Assembly (NCBI RefSeq): GCF_964355755.1
Contig: NC_092675.1
Coordinates: 13,345,312-13,409,311, forward strand
Direction of reading: 5' to 3'
Source: Antedon mediterranea
Lineage: Eukaryota > Echinodermata > Crinoidea > Comatulida > Antedonidae
Length of the DNA: 64,000 nucleotides
The position numbers and the translations under genes were made by a program. Of the stretch, positions 38,899-53,500 are shown one piece after another (the stretch's first letter is position 1; each line of letters opens with the position of its first letter). The notes under the pieces were generated by a model. It ran no database searches. It saw only the letters and a list, made by a program, of their open reading frames with translations, and was not told the DNA's origin.

Positions 38899-41793
38899 GT
38901 TTTAGACCATTTTGAGATTTTCGAAAAAACTTGGTTACACAAAAACATCAAAGTGCTTAAAATCACATTATAAACCGTTTTAGACCATTTTGAGCATTTC
39001 GATAACACTTTTCACACAAAAACATCAAAGAGCACAAAATAGCTTAATATCGTATTTAAAAACGTTTTAGACCAGTTTGAGCATTTCGACAAAACTTTTT
39101 CACACAAAACACCAAAGTGCTTAGAATAGCTTCAAATCGCATTTGGAGACGTTTTAGACCAATTTGTGCATTTCGATGAAACTTGATTACACAAAAACAT
39201 CAAAGTGCTTAAAATCACATTATAAACCGTTTTAGACCATTTTGAGCATTTCGATAACACTTTTCACACAAAAACATCAAAGAGCACAAAATAGCTTAAT
39301 ATCGTATTTAAAAACGTTTTAGACCATTTTGAGCATTTAGACAAAACTTTTTCACACAAAACACCAAAGTGCTTAGAATAGCTTCAAATCGCATTTGGAG
39401 ACGTTTTAGAACATTTTGTGTTTTTCGAAAAAAACTGTTAACATAAAAACACTAAAGTGCTTAGAATAGCTTCAAATCGCATTTGGAGACGTTTTAGAAC
39501 ATTTTGTGTTCTTCGAAAAAACCTGTTAACATAAAAACACCAAAGTGCTTAGAATAGCTTCAAATCGCATTTGGAGACGTTTTAGACCATTTTGTGATTT
39601 TTGAAAAAACTTGTTAACATAAAAACACCAAAGTGCTTAGAATAGCTTCAAATCACATTTGGAGACGTTTTAGACCATTTTGTGATTTTCGAAAAAACTT
39701 GTTAACATAAAAACACGAAAGTGCTTAGAATAGCTTCAAATCGCATTTGGAAACGTTTTAGACCATTTTGTGATTTTCGAAAAAGATTGTTAACATAAAA
39801 ACACCAAAGTGCTTAGAATCACAATATAAACCGTTTTAGACCATTTTGAGCATTTAGATAAAATTTTTCACACAAAACACCAAAGTACTTAGAATAGCTT
39901 CAAATCGCATTTGGAGACGGTTTAGACCATTTTGTGATTTTGAAAAAACTTGTTAACATAAAAACACCAAAGTGCTTAGAATAGCTTCAAATCGCATTTG
40001 GAGACGTTTTAGACCATTTTGTGATTTTCGAAAAAACTTGTTAACATAAAAACACCAAAGTGCTTAGAATAGCTTCAAATCGTATTTGAAGACGTTTTAG
40101 ACCATTTTGAGATTTTCGAAAAAACTTTGTTACACAAAAACATCAAAGTGCTTAAAATCACATTATAAACCGTTTTAGACCATTTTGAACATTTCGATAA
40201 CACTTTTCACACAAAAACATCAAAGAGCACAAAATAGCTTAATATCGTATTTAAAAACGTTTTAGACCATTTTGAGCATTTCGACAAAACTTTTTCACAC
40301 AAAACACCAAAGTGCTTAGAATAGCTTCAAATCGCATTTGGAGACGTTTTAGACCAATTTGTGCATTTCGATGAAACTTGATTACACAAAAACATCAACG
40401 TGCTTAAAATCACATTATAAACCGTTTTAGACCATTTTGAGCATTTCGAAAACACTTTTCACACAAAAACATCAAAGAGCACAAAATAGCTTAATATCGT
40501 ATTTAAAAACGTTTTAGACCATTTTGAGCATTTAGACAAAACTTTTTCACACAAAACACCAAAGTGCTTAGAATAGCTTCAAATCGCATTTGGAGACGTT
40601 TTAGACCATTTTGTGCATTTCGATGAAACTTGGTTACACAAAAACATCAAAGTGCTTAAAATCACATTATAAATCGTTTTAGACCATTTTGAGCATTTCG
40701 ACAAAACTTTTTCACACAAAATACCAAAGGGCTTAGAATAGCTTCAAATCGCATTTGGAGACGTTTTAGACCATTTTGTGATTTTCGAAAAAACTTTTTA
40801 ACATAAAAAGACCAAAGTGCTTAGAATAGCTTCAAATCACATTTGGAGACGTTTTAGACCATTTTGTGATTTTCGAAAAAACTTGTTAACATAAAAACAC
40901 GAAAGTGCTTAGAATAGCTTCAAATCGCATTTGGAAACGTTTTAGACCATTTTGTGATTTTCGAAAAAAATTGTTAACATAAAAACACCAAAGTGCTTAG
41001 AATCACATTATAAACCGTTTTAGACCATTTTGAGCATTTCGATAACAATTTTCACACAAAAACATCAAAGAGCACAAAATAGCTTAATATCGTATTTAAA
41101 AATGTTTTAGACCATTTTGAGCATTTAGATAAAACTTTTTCACACAAAACACCAAAGTGCTTAGAATAGCTTCAAATCGCATTTGGAGACGTTTTAGACC
41201 ATTTTGTGATTTTTGAAAAAACTTGTTAACATAAAAACACCAAAGTGCTTAGAATAGCTTCAAATCACATTTGGAGACGTTTTAGACCATTTTGTGATTT
41301 TCGAAAAAACTTATCAACATAAAAACACCAAAGGGTTTAGAATAGCTTCAAATCGCATTTGGAGACGTTTTAGACCATTTTGTGATTTTGAAAAAACTTG
41401 TTAACATAAAAACACCAAAGTGCTTAGAATAGCTTCAAATCGCATTTGGAGACGTTTTAGACTATTTTGTGATTTTCAAAAAAACTTGTTAACATAAAAA
41501 CACCAAAGTGCTTAGAATAGCTTCAAATCGTATTTGGAGACGTTTTAGACCATTTTGAGATTTTCGAAAAAACTTGGTTACACAAAAACATCAAAGTGCT
41601 TAAAATCACATTATAAACCGTTTTAGACCATTTTGAACATTTCGATAACACTTTTCACACAAAAACATCAAAGAGCACAAAATAGCTTAATATCGTATTT
41701 AAAAACGTTTTAGACCATTTTGAGCATTTCGACAAAACTTTTTCACACAAAACACCAAAGTGCTTAGAATAGCTTCAAATCGCATTTGGAGAC
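38899..41793 (+). repeat. Satellite segment, A3 blocks at 38899, 40094 and 41542
   Basis: Another copy of the AGAACATTTTGTG module is present (39403), followed by a block in which A0 is joined directly to C3 near 39.84 kb: the B2 monomer is missing (GAATCACAATATAAACC then ...GAGCATTTAGATAAAA). C2 at 41707-41793 is followed immediately by B1, so an A1 monomer is also missing there. Only satellite sequence is present. Confidence 0.86.
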
Positions 41794-43111
41794 GTTTTAG
41801 ACCATTTTGAGCATTTCGATAACACTTTTCACACAAAAACATCAAAGAGCACAAAATAGCTTAATATCGTATTTAAAAACGTTTTAGACCATTTTGAGCA
41901 TTTAGACAAAACTTTTTCACACAAAACACCAAAGTGCTTAGAATAGCTTCAAATCGCATTTGGAGACGTTTTAGACCATTTTGTGCATTTCGATGAAACT
42001 TGGTTACACAAAAACATCAAAGTGCTTAAAATCACATTATAAATCGTTTTAGACCATTTTGAGCATTTCGACAAAACTTTTTCACACAAAATACCAAAGT
42101 GCTTAGAATAGCTTCAAATCGCATTTGGAGACGTTTTAGACCATTTTGTGATTTTCGAAAAAACTTTTTAACATAAAAACACCAAAGTGCTTAGAATAGC
42201 TTCAAATCACATTTGGAGACATTTTAGACCATAAGTGCTTAGAATCACATTATAAACCGTTTTAGACCATTTTGAGCATTTCGATAACAATTTTCACACA
42301 AAAACATCAAAGAGCACAAAATAGCCTAATATCGTATTTAAAAATGTTTTAGACCATTTTGAGCATTTAGATAAAACTTTTTCACACAAAACACCAAAGT
42401 GCTTAAAATAGCTTCAAATCGCATTTGGAGACGTTTTAGACCAATTTGTGATTTTTGAAAAAACTTGTTAACATAAAAACACCAAAGTGCTTAGAATAGC
42501 TTCAAATCACATTTGGAGACGTTTTAGACCATTTTGTGATTTTGAACAAACTTGTTAACATAAAAACACCAAAGTGCTTAGAATAGCTTCAAATCGTATT
42601 TGGAGACGTTTTAGACCATTTTGAGATTTTCGAAAAAACTTGGTTACACAAAAACATCAAAGTGCTTAAAATCACATTATAAACCGTTTTAGACCATTTT
42701 GAGCATTTCGATAACACTTTTCACACAAAAACATCAAAGAGCACAAAATAGCTTAATATCGTATTTAAAAACGTTTTAGACCATTTTGAGCATTTCGACA
42801 AAACTTTTTCACACAAAACACCAAAGTGCTTAGAATAGCTTCAAATCGCATTTGGAGACGTTTTAGACCAATTTGTGCATTTCGATGAAACTTGATTACA
42901 CAAAAACATCAAAGTGCTTAAAATCACATTATAAACCGTTTTAGACCATTTTGAGCATTTCGATAACACTTTTCACACAAAAACATCAAAGAGCACAAAA
43001 TAGCTTAATATCGTATTTAAAAACGTTTTAGACCATTTTGAGCATTTAGACAAAACTTTTTCACACAAAACACCAAAGTGCTTAGAATAGCTTCAAATCG
43101 CATTTGGAGAC
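41794..43111 (+). repeat. 1396-bp tandem duplication, copy 1 (1318 bp, lacks A1)
   Basis: Markers 1396 bp from copy 2: truncated monomer 42221/43617, the B2 variant ATAGCCTAATATCG 42321/43717, GATTTTGAACAAACTTG near 42538/43934, and A3 42608/44004. The copy is shorter by exactly one 78-bp A1 monomer at its left end. Everything else is in register. Confidence 0.92.
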
Positions 43112-44507
43112 GTTTTAGACCAATTTGTGCATTTCGATGAAACTTGATTACACAAAAACATCAAAGTGCTTAAAATCACATTATAAACCGTTTTAGACCA
43201 TTTTGAGCATTTCGATAACACTTTTCACACAAAAACATCAAAGAGCACAAAATAGCTTAATATCGTATTTAAAAACGTTTTAGACCATTTTGAGCATTTA
43301 GACAAAACTTTTTCACACAAAACACCAAAGTGCTTAGAATAGCTTCAAATCGCATTTGGAGACGTTATAGACCATTTTGTGCATTTCGATGAAACTTGGT
43401 TACACAAAAACATCAAAGTGCTTAAAATCACATTATAAATCGTTTTAGACCATTTTGAGCATTTCGACAAAACTTTTTCACACAAAATACCAAAGTGCTT
43501 AGAATAGCTTCAAATCGCATTTGGAGACGTTTTAGACCATTTTGTGATTTTCGAAAAAACTTTTTAACATAAAAACACCAAAGTGCTTAGAATAGCTTCA
43601 AATCACATTTGGAGACATTTTAGACCATAAGTGCTTAGAATCACATTATAAACCGTTTTAGACCATTTTGAGCATTTCGATAACAATTTTCACACAAAAA
43701 CATCAAAGAGCACAAAATAGCCTAATATCGTATTTAAAAATGTTTTAGACCATTTTGAGCATTTAGATAAAACTTTTTCACACAAAACACCAAAGTGCTT
43801 AAAATAGCTTCAAATCGCATTTGGAGACGTTTTAGACCAATTTGTGATTTTTGAAAAAACTTGTTAACATAAAAACACCAAAGTGCTTAGAATAGCTTCA
43901 AATCACATTTGGAGACGTTTTAGACCATTTTGTGATTTTGAACAAACTTGTTAACATAAAAACACCAAAGTGCTTAGAATAGCTTCAAATCGTATTTGGA
44001 GACGTTTTAGACCATTTTGAGATTTTCGAAAAAACTTGGTTACACAAAAACATCAAAGTGCTTAAAATCACATTATAAACCGTTTTAGACCATTTTGAGC
44101 ATTTCGATAACACTTTTCACACAAAAACATCAAAGAGCACAAAATAGCTTAATATCGTATTTAAAAACGTTTTAGACCATTTTGAGCATTTCGACAAAAC
44201 TTTTTCACACAAAACACCAAAGTGCTTAGAATAGCTTCAAATCGCATTTGGAGACGTTTTAGACCAATTTGTGCATTTCGATGAAACTTGATTACACAAA
44301 AACATCAAAGTGCTTAAAATCACATTATAAACCGTTTTAGACCATTTTGAGCATTTCGATAACACTTTTCACACAAAAACATCAAAGAGCACAAAATAGC
44401 TTAATATCGTATTTAAAAACGTTTTAGACCATTTTGAGCATTTAGACAAAACTTTTTCACACAAAACACCAAAGTGCTTAGAATAGCTTCAAATCGCATT
44501 TGGAGAC
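43112..44507 (+). repeat. 1396-bp tandem duplication, copy 2
   Basis: This is the complete unit, starting with A1 at 43112 and ending with C1 at 44507. A private base change in a monomer head, ACGTTATAGACC near 43366, is absent from copy 1. The first 252 bp also form a tandem A1-B1-C1 pair with 42860-43111. Confidence 0.92.
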
Positions 44508-47500
44508 GTTTTAGACCATTTTGTGCATTTCGATGAAACTTGGTTACACAAAAACATCAAAGTGCTTAAAATCACATTATAAATCGTTTTAGACCATTTT
44601 GAGCATTTCGACAAAACTTTTTCACACAAAATACCAAAGTGCTTAGAATAGCTTCAAATCGCATTTGGAGACGTTTTAGACCATTTTTTGATTTTCGAAA
44701 AAACTTTTTAACATAAAAACACCAAAGTGCTTAGAATAGCTTCAAATCACATTTGGAGACATTTTAGACCATTTTGTGATTTTCGAAAAAACTTGTTAAC
44801 ATAAAAACACGAAAGTGCTTAGAATAGCTTCAAATCGCATTTGGAAACGTTTTAGACCATTTTGTGATTTTCGAAAAAAATTGTTAACATAAAAACACCA
44901 AAGTGCTTAGAATCACATTATAAACCGTTTTAGACCATTTTGAGCATTTCGATAACAATTTTCACACAAAAACATCAAAGAGCACAAAATAGCTTAATAT
45001 CGTATTTAAAAATGTTTTAGACCATTTTGAGCATTTAGATAAAACTTTTTCACACAAAACACCAAAGTGCTTAGAATAGCTTCAAATCGCATTTGGAGAC
45101 GTTTTAGACCATTTTGTGATTTTTGAAAAAACTTGTTAACATAAAAACACCAAAGTGCTTAGAATAGCTTCAAATCACATTTGGAGACGTTTTAGACCAT
45201 TTTGTGATTTTCGAAAAAACTTGTTAACATAAAAACACGAAAGTGCTTAGAATAGCTTCAAATCGCATTTGGAAACGTTTTAGACCATTTTGTGATTTTC
45301 GAAAAAACTTGTTAACATAAAAACACGAAAGTGCTTAGAATAGCTTCAAATCGCATTTGGAAACGTTTTAGACCATTTTGTGATTTTCGAAAAAACTTGT
45401 TAACATAAAAACACGAAAGTGCTTAGAATAGCTTCAAATCGCATTTGGAAACGTTTTAGACCATTTTGTGATTTTCGAAAAAAAATTGTTAACATAAAAA
45501 CACCAAAGTGTTTAGAATAGCTTCAAATCGCATTTGGAGACGTTTTAGACCAATTTGTGATTTTCGAAAAAACTTATCAACATAAAAACACCAAAGGGTT
45601 TAGAATAGCTTCAAATCGCATTTGGAGACGTTTTAGACCATTTTGTGATTTTGAAAAAACTTGTTAACATAAAAACACCAAAGTGCTTAGAATAGCTTCA
45701 AATCGCATTTTGAGACGTTTTAGACCATTTTGTGCATTTCGATGAAACTTGGTTACACAAAAACATCAAAGTGCTTAAAATCACATTATAAACCATTTTA
45801 GACCATTTTGAGCATTTCGATAACACTTTTCACACAAAAACATCAAAGAGCACAAAATAGCTTAATATCGTATTTAAAAACGTTTTAGACCATTTTGAGC
45901 ATTTCGACAAAACTTTTTCACACAAAACACCAAAGTGCTTAGAATAGCTTCAAATCGCATTTGGAGACGTTTTAGACCATTTTGTGATTTTCGAAAAAAA
46001 TTGTTAACATAAAAACATCAAAGTGTACAGAATAGCTTCAAATCGCATTTGGAGACCGTTTTAGGCCAATTTGTGATTTTCGAAAAAACTTGTTAACCTA
46101 AAAATACCAAAGTGTTTAGAATAGCTTCAAATCGCATTTGGAGACGTTTTAGACCATTTTGTGATTTTCGAAAAAACTTGTTAACATAAAAACACCAAAG
46201 TGCTTCAAATCGCATTTGAGACATTTTAGACCAATTTGTGATTTTTGAAAAAACTTGTTAACATAAAAACACCAAAGTGCTTACAATAGCTTCAAATCGT
46301 ATTTGGAGACGTTTTAGACCATTATGTGATTTTCGAAAAAACTTGTTAACATAAAAACACCAAAGTACTTAGAATAGCTTCAAATCGCATTTGGAGACGT
46401 TTTAGACCATTTTATGCATTTCGATGAAACTTGGTTACACAAAAACATCAAAGTGCTTAAAATCACATTATAATCCGTTTTAGACCATTTTGAGCATTTC
46501 GATAACACTTTTCACACAAAAACATCAAAGAGCACAAAATAGCTTAATATCGTATTTAAAAACTTTTTAGACCATTTTGAGCATTTCGACAAAACTTTTT
46601 CACACAAAACACCAAAGTGCTTAGAATAGCTTCAAATCGCATTTGGAGACGTTTTAGACCATTTTGTGATTTTCGAAAAAAATTGTTAACATAAAAACAT
46701 CAAAGTGTACAGAATAGCTTCAAATCGCATTTGGAGACCGTTTTAGGCCAATTTGTGATTTTCGAAAAAACTTGTTAACCTAAAAATACCAAAGTGTTTA
46801 GAATAGCTTCAAATCGCATTTGGAGACGTTTTAGACCATTTTGTGATTTTCGAAAAAACTTGTTAACATAAAAACACCAAAGTGCTTAGAATAGCTTCAA
46901 ATCGCATTTGGAGACATTTTAGACCAATTTGTGATTTTCGAAAAAACTTATCAACATAAAAACACCAAAGGGTTTAGAATATCTTCAAATCGCATTTGGA
47001 GACGTTTTAGACCATTTTGTGATTTTCGAAAAAACTTGTTAACATAAAAACACCAAAGTGCTTAGAATAGCTTCAAATCGCATTTGGAGACGTTTTAGAC
47101 CAATTTGTGATTTTCGAAAAAACTTATCAAAATAAAACACCAAAGGGTTTAGAATAGCTTCATTTGGAGACGTTTTAGACCATTTTGTGATTTTGAAAAA
47201 ACTTGTTAACATAAAAACACCAAAGTGCTTAGAATAGCTTCAAATCGCATTTGGAGACGTTTTAGACCATTTTGTGATTTTCGAAAAAACTTGTTAACAT
47301 AAAAACACCAAAGTGCTTAGAATAGCTTCAAATCGTATTTGGAGACGTTTTAGACCATTTTGAGATTTTCGAAAAAACTTGGTTACACAAAAACATCAAA
47401 GTGCTTAAAATCACATTATAAACCGTTTTAGACCATTTTGAGCATTTCGATAACACTTTTCACACAAAAACATCAAAGAGCACAAAATAGCTTAATATCG

Positions 47501-50500
47501 TATTTAAAAACGTTTTAGACCATTTTGAGCATTTCGACAAAACTTTTTCACACAAAACACCAAAGGGCTTAGAATAGCTTCAAATCGCATTTGGAGACGT
47601 TTTAGACCATTTTGTGATTTTCAAAAAAACTTTTTAACATAAAAAGACCAAAGTGCTTAGAATAGCTTCAAATCACATTTGGAGACGTTTTAGACCATTT
47701 TGTGATTTTCGAAAAAACTTGTTAACATAAAAACACGAAAGTGCTTAGAATAGCTTCAAATCGCATTTGGAAACGTTTTAGACCATTTTGTGATTTTCGA
47801 AAAAAATTGTTAACATAAAAACACCAAAGTGCTTAGAATCACATTATAAACCGTTTTAGACCATTTTGAGCATTTCGATAACAATTTTCACACAAAAACA
47901 TCAAAGAGCACAAAATAGCTTAATATCGTATTTAAAAATGTTTTAGACCATTTTGAGCATTTAGATAAAACTTTTTCACACAAAACACCAAAGTGCTTAG
48001 AATAGCTTCAAATCGCATTTGGAGACGTTTTAGACCATTTTGTGATTTTTGAAAAAACTTGTTAACATAAAAATACCAAAGTGCTTAGAATAGCTTCAAA
48101 TCACATTTGGAGATGTTTTAGACCATTTTGTGATTTTTGAAAAAACTTGTTAACATAAAAACACCAAAGTGCTTAGAATAGCTTCAAATCACATTTGGAG
48201 ACGTTTTAGACCATTTTGTGATTTTCGAAAAAACTTGTTAACATAAAAACACGAAAGTGCTTAGAATAGCTTCAAATCGCATTTGGAAACGTTTTAGACT
48301 ATTTTGTGATTTTCGAAAAAGATTGTTAACATAAAAACACCAAAGTGCTTAGAATCACAATATAAACCGTTTTAGACCATTTTGAGCATTTCGATAACAA
48401 TTTTCACACAAAAACATCAAAGAGCACAAAATAGCTTAATATCGTATTTAAAAATGTTTTAGACCATTTTGAGCATTTAGATAAAACTTTTTCACACAAA
48501 ACACCAAAGTGCTTAGAATAGCTTCAAATCGCATTTGGAGACGGTTTAGACCATTTTGTGATTTTGAAAAAACTTGTTAACATAAAAACACCAAAGTGCT
48601 TAGAATAGCTTCAAATCGTATTTGGAGACGTTTTAGACCATTTTGAGATTTTCGAAAAAACTTGGTTACACAAAAACATCAAAGTGCTTAAAATCACATT
48701 ATAAACCGTTTTAGACCATTTTGAACATTTCGATAACACTTTTCACACAAAAACATCAAAGAGCACAAAATAGCTTAATATCGTATTTAAAAACGTTTTA
48801 GACCATTTTGAGCATTTCGACAAAACTTTTTCACACAAAACACCAAAGTGCTTAGAATAGCTTCAAATCGCATTTGGAGACGTTTTAGACCAATTTGTGC
48901 ATTTCGATGAAACTTGATTACACAAAAACATCAACGTGCTTAAAATCACATTATAAACCGTTTTAGACCATTTTGAGCATTTCGATAACACTTTTCACAC
49001 AAAAACATCAAAGAGCACAAAATAGCTTAATATCGTATTTAAAAACGTTTTAGACCATTTTGAGCATTTAGACAAAACTTTTTCACACAAAACACCAAAG
49101 TGCTTAGAATAGCTTCAAATCGCATTTGGAGACGTTTTAGACCATTTTGTGCATTTCGATGAAACTTGGTTACACAAAAACATCAAAGTGCTTAAAATCA
49201 CATTATAAATCGTTTTAGACCATTTCGACAAAACTTTTTCACACCAAATACCAAAGGGCTTAGAATAGCTTCAAATCGCATTTGGAGACGTTTTAGACCA
49301 TTTTGTGATTTTCGAAAAAACTTTTTAACATAAAAACACCAAAGTGCTTAGAATAGCTTCAAATCACATTTGGAGACGTTTTAGACCATTTTGTGATTTT
49401 CGAAAAAACTTGTTAACATAAAAACACGAAAGTGCTTAGAATAGCTTCAAATCGCATTTGGAAACGTTTTAGACCATTTTGTGATTTTCGAAAAAAATTG
49501 TTAACATAAAAACACCAAAGTGCTTAGAATCACATTATAAACCGTTTTAGACCATTTTGAGCATTTCGATAACAATTTTCACACAAAAACATCAAAGAGC
49601 ACAAAATAGCTTAATATCGTATTTAAAAATGTTTTAGACCATTTTGAGCATTTAGATAAAACTTTTTCACACAAAACACCAAAGTGCTTAGAATAGCTTC
49701 AAATCGCATTTGGAGACGTTTTAGACCATTTTGTGATTTTTGAAAAAACTTGTTAACATAAAAACACCAAAGTGCTTAGAAAAGCTTCAAATCACATTTG
49801 GAGACGTTTTAGACCATTTTGTGATTTTCGAAAAAACATGTTAACATAAAAACACGAAAGTGCTTAGAATAGCTTCAAATTGCATTTGGAAACGTTTTAG
49901 ACCATTTTGTGATTTTCGAAAAAACTTGTTAACATAAAAACACGAAAGTGCTTAGAATAGCTTCAAATCGCATTTGGAAACGTTTTAGACCATTTTGTGA
50001 TTTTCGAAAAAAATTGTTAACATAAAAACACCAAAGTGTTTAGAATAGCTTCAAATCGCATTTGGAGACGTTTTAGACCAATTTGTGATTTTCGAAAAAA
50101 CTTATCAACATAAAAACACCAAAGGGTTTAGAATAGCTTCAAATCGCATTTGGAGACGTTTTAGACCATTTTGTGATTTTGAAAAAACTTGTTAACATAA
50201 AAACACCAAAGTGCTTAGAATAGCTTCAAATCGCATTTGGAGACGTTTTAGACCATTTTGTGATTTTCGAAAAAACTTGTTAACATAAAAACACCAAAGT
50301 GCTTAGAATAGCTTCAAATCGTATTTGGAGACGTTTTAGACCATTTTGAGATTTTCGAAAAAACTTGGTTACACAAAAACATCAAAGTGCTTAAAATCAC
50401 ATTATAAACCGTTTTAGACCATTTTGAACATTTCGATAACACTTTTCACACAAAAACATCAAAGAGCACAAAATAGCTTAATATCGTATTTAAAAACGTT

Positions 50501-53500
50501 TTAGACCATTTTGAGCATTTCGACAAAACTTTTTCACACAAAACACCAAAGTGCTTAGAATAGCTTCAAATCGCATTTGGAGACGTTTTAGACCAATTTG
50601 TGCATTTCGATGAAACTTGATTACACAAAAACATCAAAGTGCTTAAAATCACATTATAAACCGTTTTAGACCATTTTGAGCATTTCGATAACACTTTTCA
50701 CACAAAAACATCAAAGAGCACAAAATAGCTTAATATCGTATTTAAAAACGTTTTAGACCATTTTGAGCATTTAGACAAAACTTTTTCACACAAAACACCA
50801 AAGTGCTTAGAATAGCTTCAAATCGCATTTGGAGACGTTTTAGACCATTTTGTGATTTTTGAAAAAACTTGTTAACATAAAAACACCAAAGTGCTTAGAA
50901 TAGCTTCAAATCACATTTGGAGACGTTTTAGACCATTTTGTGATTTTCGAAAAAACTTGTTAACATAAAAACACGAAAGTGCTTAGAATAGCTTCAAATC
51001 GCATTTGGAAACGTTTTAGACCATTTTGTGATTTTCGAAAAAACTTGTTAACATAAAAACACGAAAGTGCTTAGAATCACATTATAAACCGTTTTAGACC
51101 ATTTTGAGCATTTCGATAACAATTTTCACACAAAAACATCAAAGAGCACAAAATAGCTTAATATCGTATTTAAAAATGTTTTAGACCATTTTGAGCATTT
51201 AGATAAAACTTTTTCACACAAAACACCAAAGTGCTTAGAATAGCTTCAAATCGCATTTGGAGACGTTTTAGACCATTTTGTGATTTTTGAAAAAACTTGT
51301 TAACATAAAAACACCAAAGTGCTTAGAATAGCTTCAAATCACATTTGGAGATGTTTTAGACCATTTTGTGATTTTTGAAAAAACTTGTTAACATAAAAAC
51401 ACGAAAGTGCTTAGAATAGCTTCAAATCACATTTGGAGACGTTTTAGACCATTTTGTGATTTTTGAAAAAACTTGTTAACATAAAAACACGAAAGTGCTT
51501 AGAATAGCTTCAAATCGCATTTGGAAACGTTTTAGACCATTTTGTGATTTTCGAAAAAGATTGTTAACATAAAAACACCAATGTGCTTAGAATCACATTA
51601 TAAACCGTTTTAGACCATTTTGAGCATTTCGATAACAATTTTCACACAAAAACATCAAAGAGCACAAAATAACTTAATATCGTATTTATAAATGTTTTAG
51701 ACCATTTTGAGCATTTCGACAAAACTTTTTCACACAAAACACCAAAGTGCTTAGAATAGCTTCAAATCGTATTTGGAGACGTTTTAGACCATTTTGAGAT
51801 TTTCGAAAAAACTTGGTTACACAAAAACATCAAAGTGCTTAAAATCACATTATAAACCGTTTTAGACCATTTTGAGCATTTCGATAACACTTTTCACACA
51901 AAAACATCAAAGAGCACAAAATAGCTTAATATCGTATTTAAAAACGTTTTAGACCATTTTGAGCATTTCGACAAAACTTTTTCACACAAAACACCAAAGT
52001 GCTTAGAATAGCTTCAAATCGCAATTGGAGACGTTTTAAACCAATTTGTGCATTTCGATGAAACTTGATTACACAAAAACATCAAAGTGCTTAAAATCAC
52101 ATTATAAACCGTTTTAGACCATTTTGAGCATTTCGATAACACTTTTCACACAAAAACATCAAAGAGCACAAAATAGCTTAATATCGTATTTAAAAACGTT
52201 TTAGACCATTTTGAGAATTTCGACAAAACTTTTTCACACAAAACACCAAAGTGCTTAGAATAGCTTCAAATCGCATTTGGAGACGTTTTAGACCAATTTG
52301 TGCATTTCGATGAAACTTGATTACACAAAAACATCAAAGTGCTTAAAATCACATTATAAACCGTTTTAGACCATTTTGAGCATTTCGATAACACTTTTCA
52401 CACAAAAACATCAAAGAGCACAAAATAGCTTAATATCGTATTTAAAAACGTTTTAGACCATTTTGAGCATTTAGACAAAACTTTTTCACACAAAACACCA
52501 AAGTGCTTAGAATAGCTTCAAATCGCATTTGGAGACGTTTTAGACCATTTTGTGATTTTTGAAAAAACTTGTTAACATAAAAACACCAAAGTGCTTAGAA
52601 TAGCTTCAAATCGTATTTGGAGACGTTTTAGACCATTTTGAGATTTTCGAAAAAACTTGGTTACACAAAAACATCAAAGTGCTTAAAATCACATTATAAA
52701 CCGTTTTAGACCATTTTGAACATTTCGATAACACTTTTCACACAAAAACATCAAAGAGCACAAAATAGCTTAATATCGTATTTAAAAACGTTTTAGACCA
52801 TTTTGAGCATTTCGACAAAACTTTTTCACACAAAACACCAAAGTGCTTAGAATAGCTTCAAATCGCATTTGGAGACGTTTTAGACCAATTTGTGCATTTC
52901 GATGAAACTTGATTACACAAAAACATCAAAGTGCTTAAAATCACATTATAAACCGTTTTAGACCATTTTGAGCATTTCGATAACACTTTTCACACAAAAA
53001 CATCAAAGAGCACAAAATAGCTTAATATCGTATTTAAAAACGTTTTAGACCATTTTGAGCATTTAGACAAAACTTTTTCACACAAAACACCAAAGTGCTT
53101 AGAATAGCTTCAAATCGCATTTGGAGACGTTTTAGACCATTTTGTGATTTTTGAAAAAACTTGTTAACATAAAAACACCAAAGTGCTTAGAATAGCTTCA
53201 AATCACATTTGGAGACGTTTTAGACCATTTTGTGATTTTCGAAAAAACTTGTTAACATAAAAACACGAAAGTGCTTAGAATAGCTTCAAATCGCATTTGG
53301 AAACGTTTTAGACCATTTTGTGATTTTCGAAAAAACTTGTTAACATAAAAACACGAAAGTGCTTAGAATCACATTATAAACCGTTTTAGACCATTTTGAG
53401 CATTTCGATAACAATTTTCACACAAAAACATCAAAGAGCACAAAATAGCTTAATATCGTATTTAAAAATGTTTTAGACCATTTTGAGCATTTAGATAAAA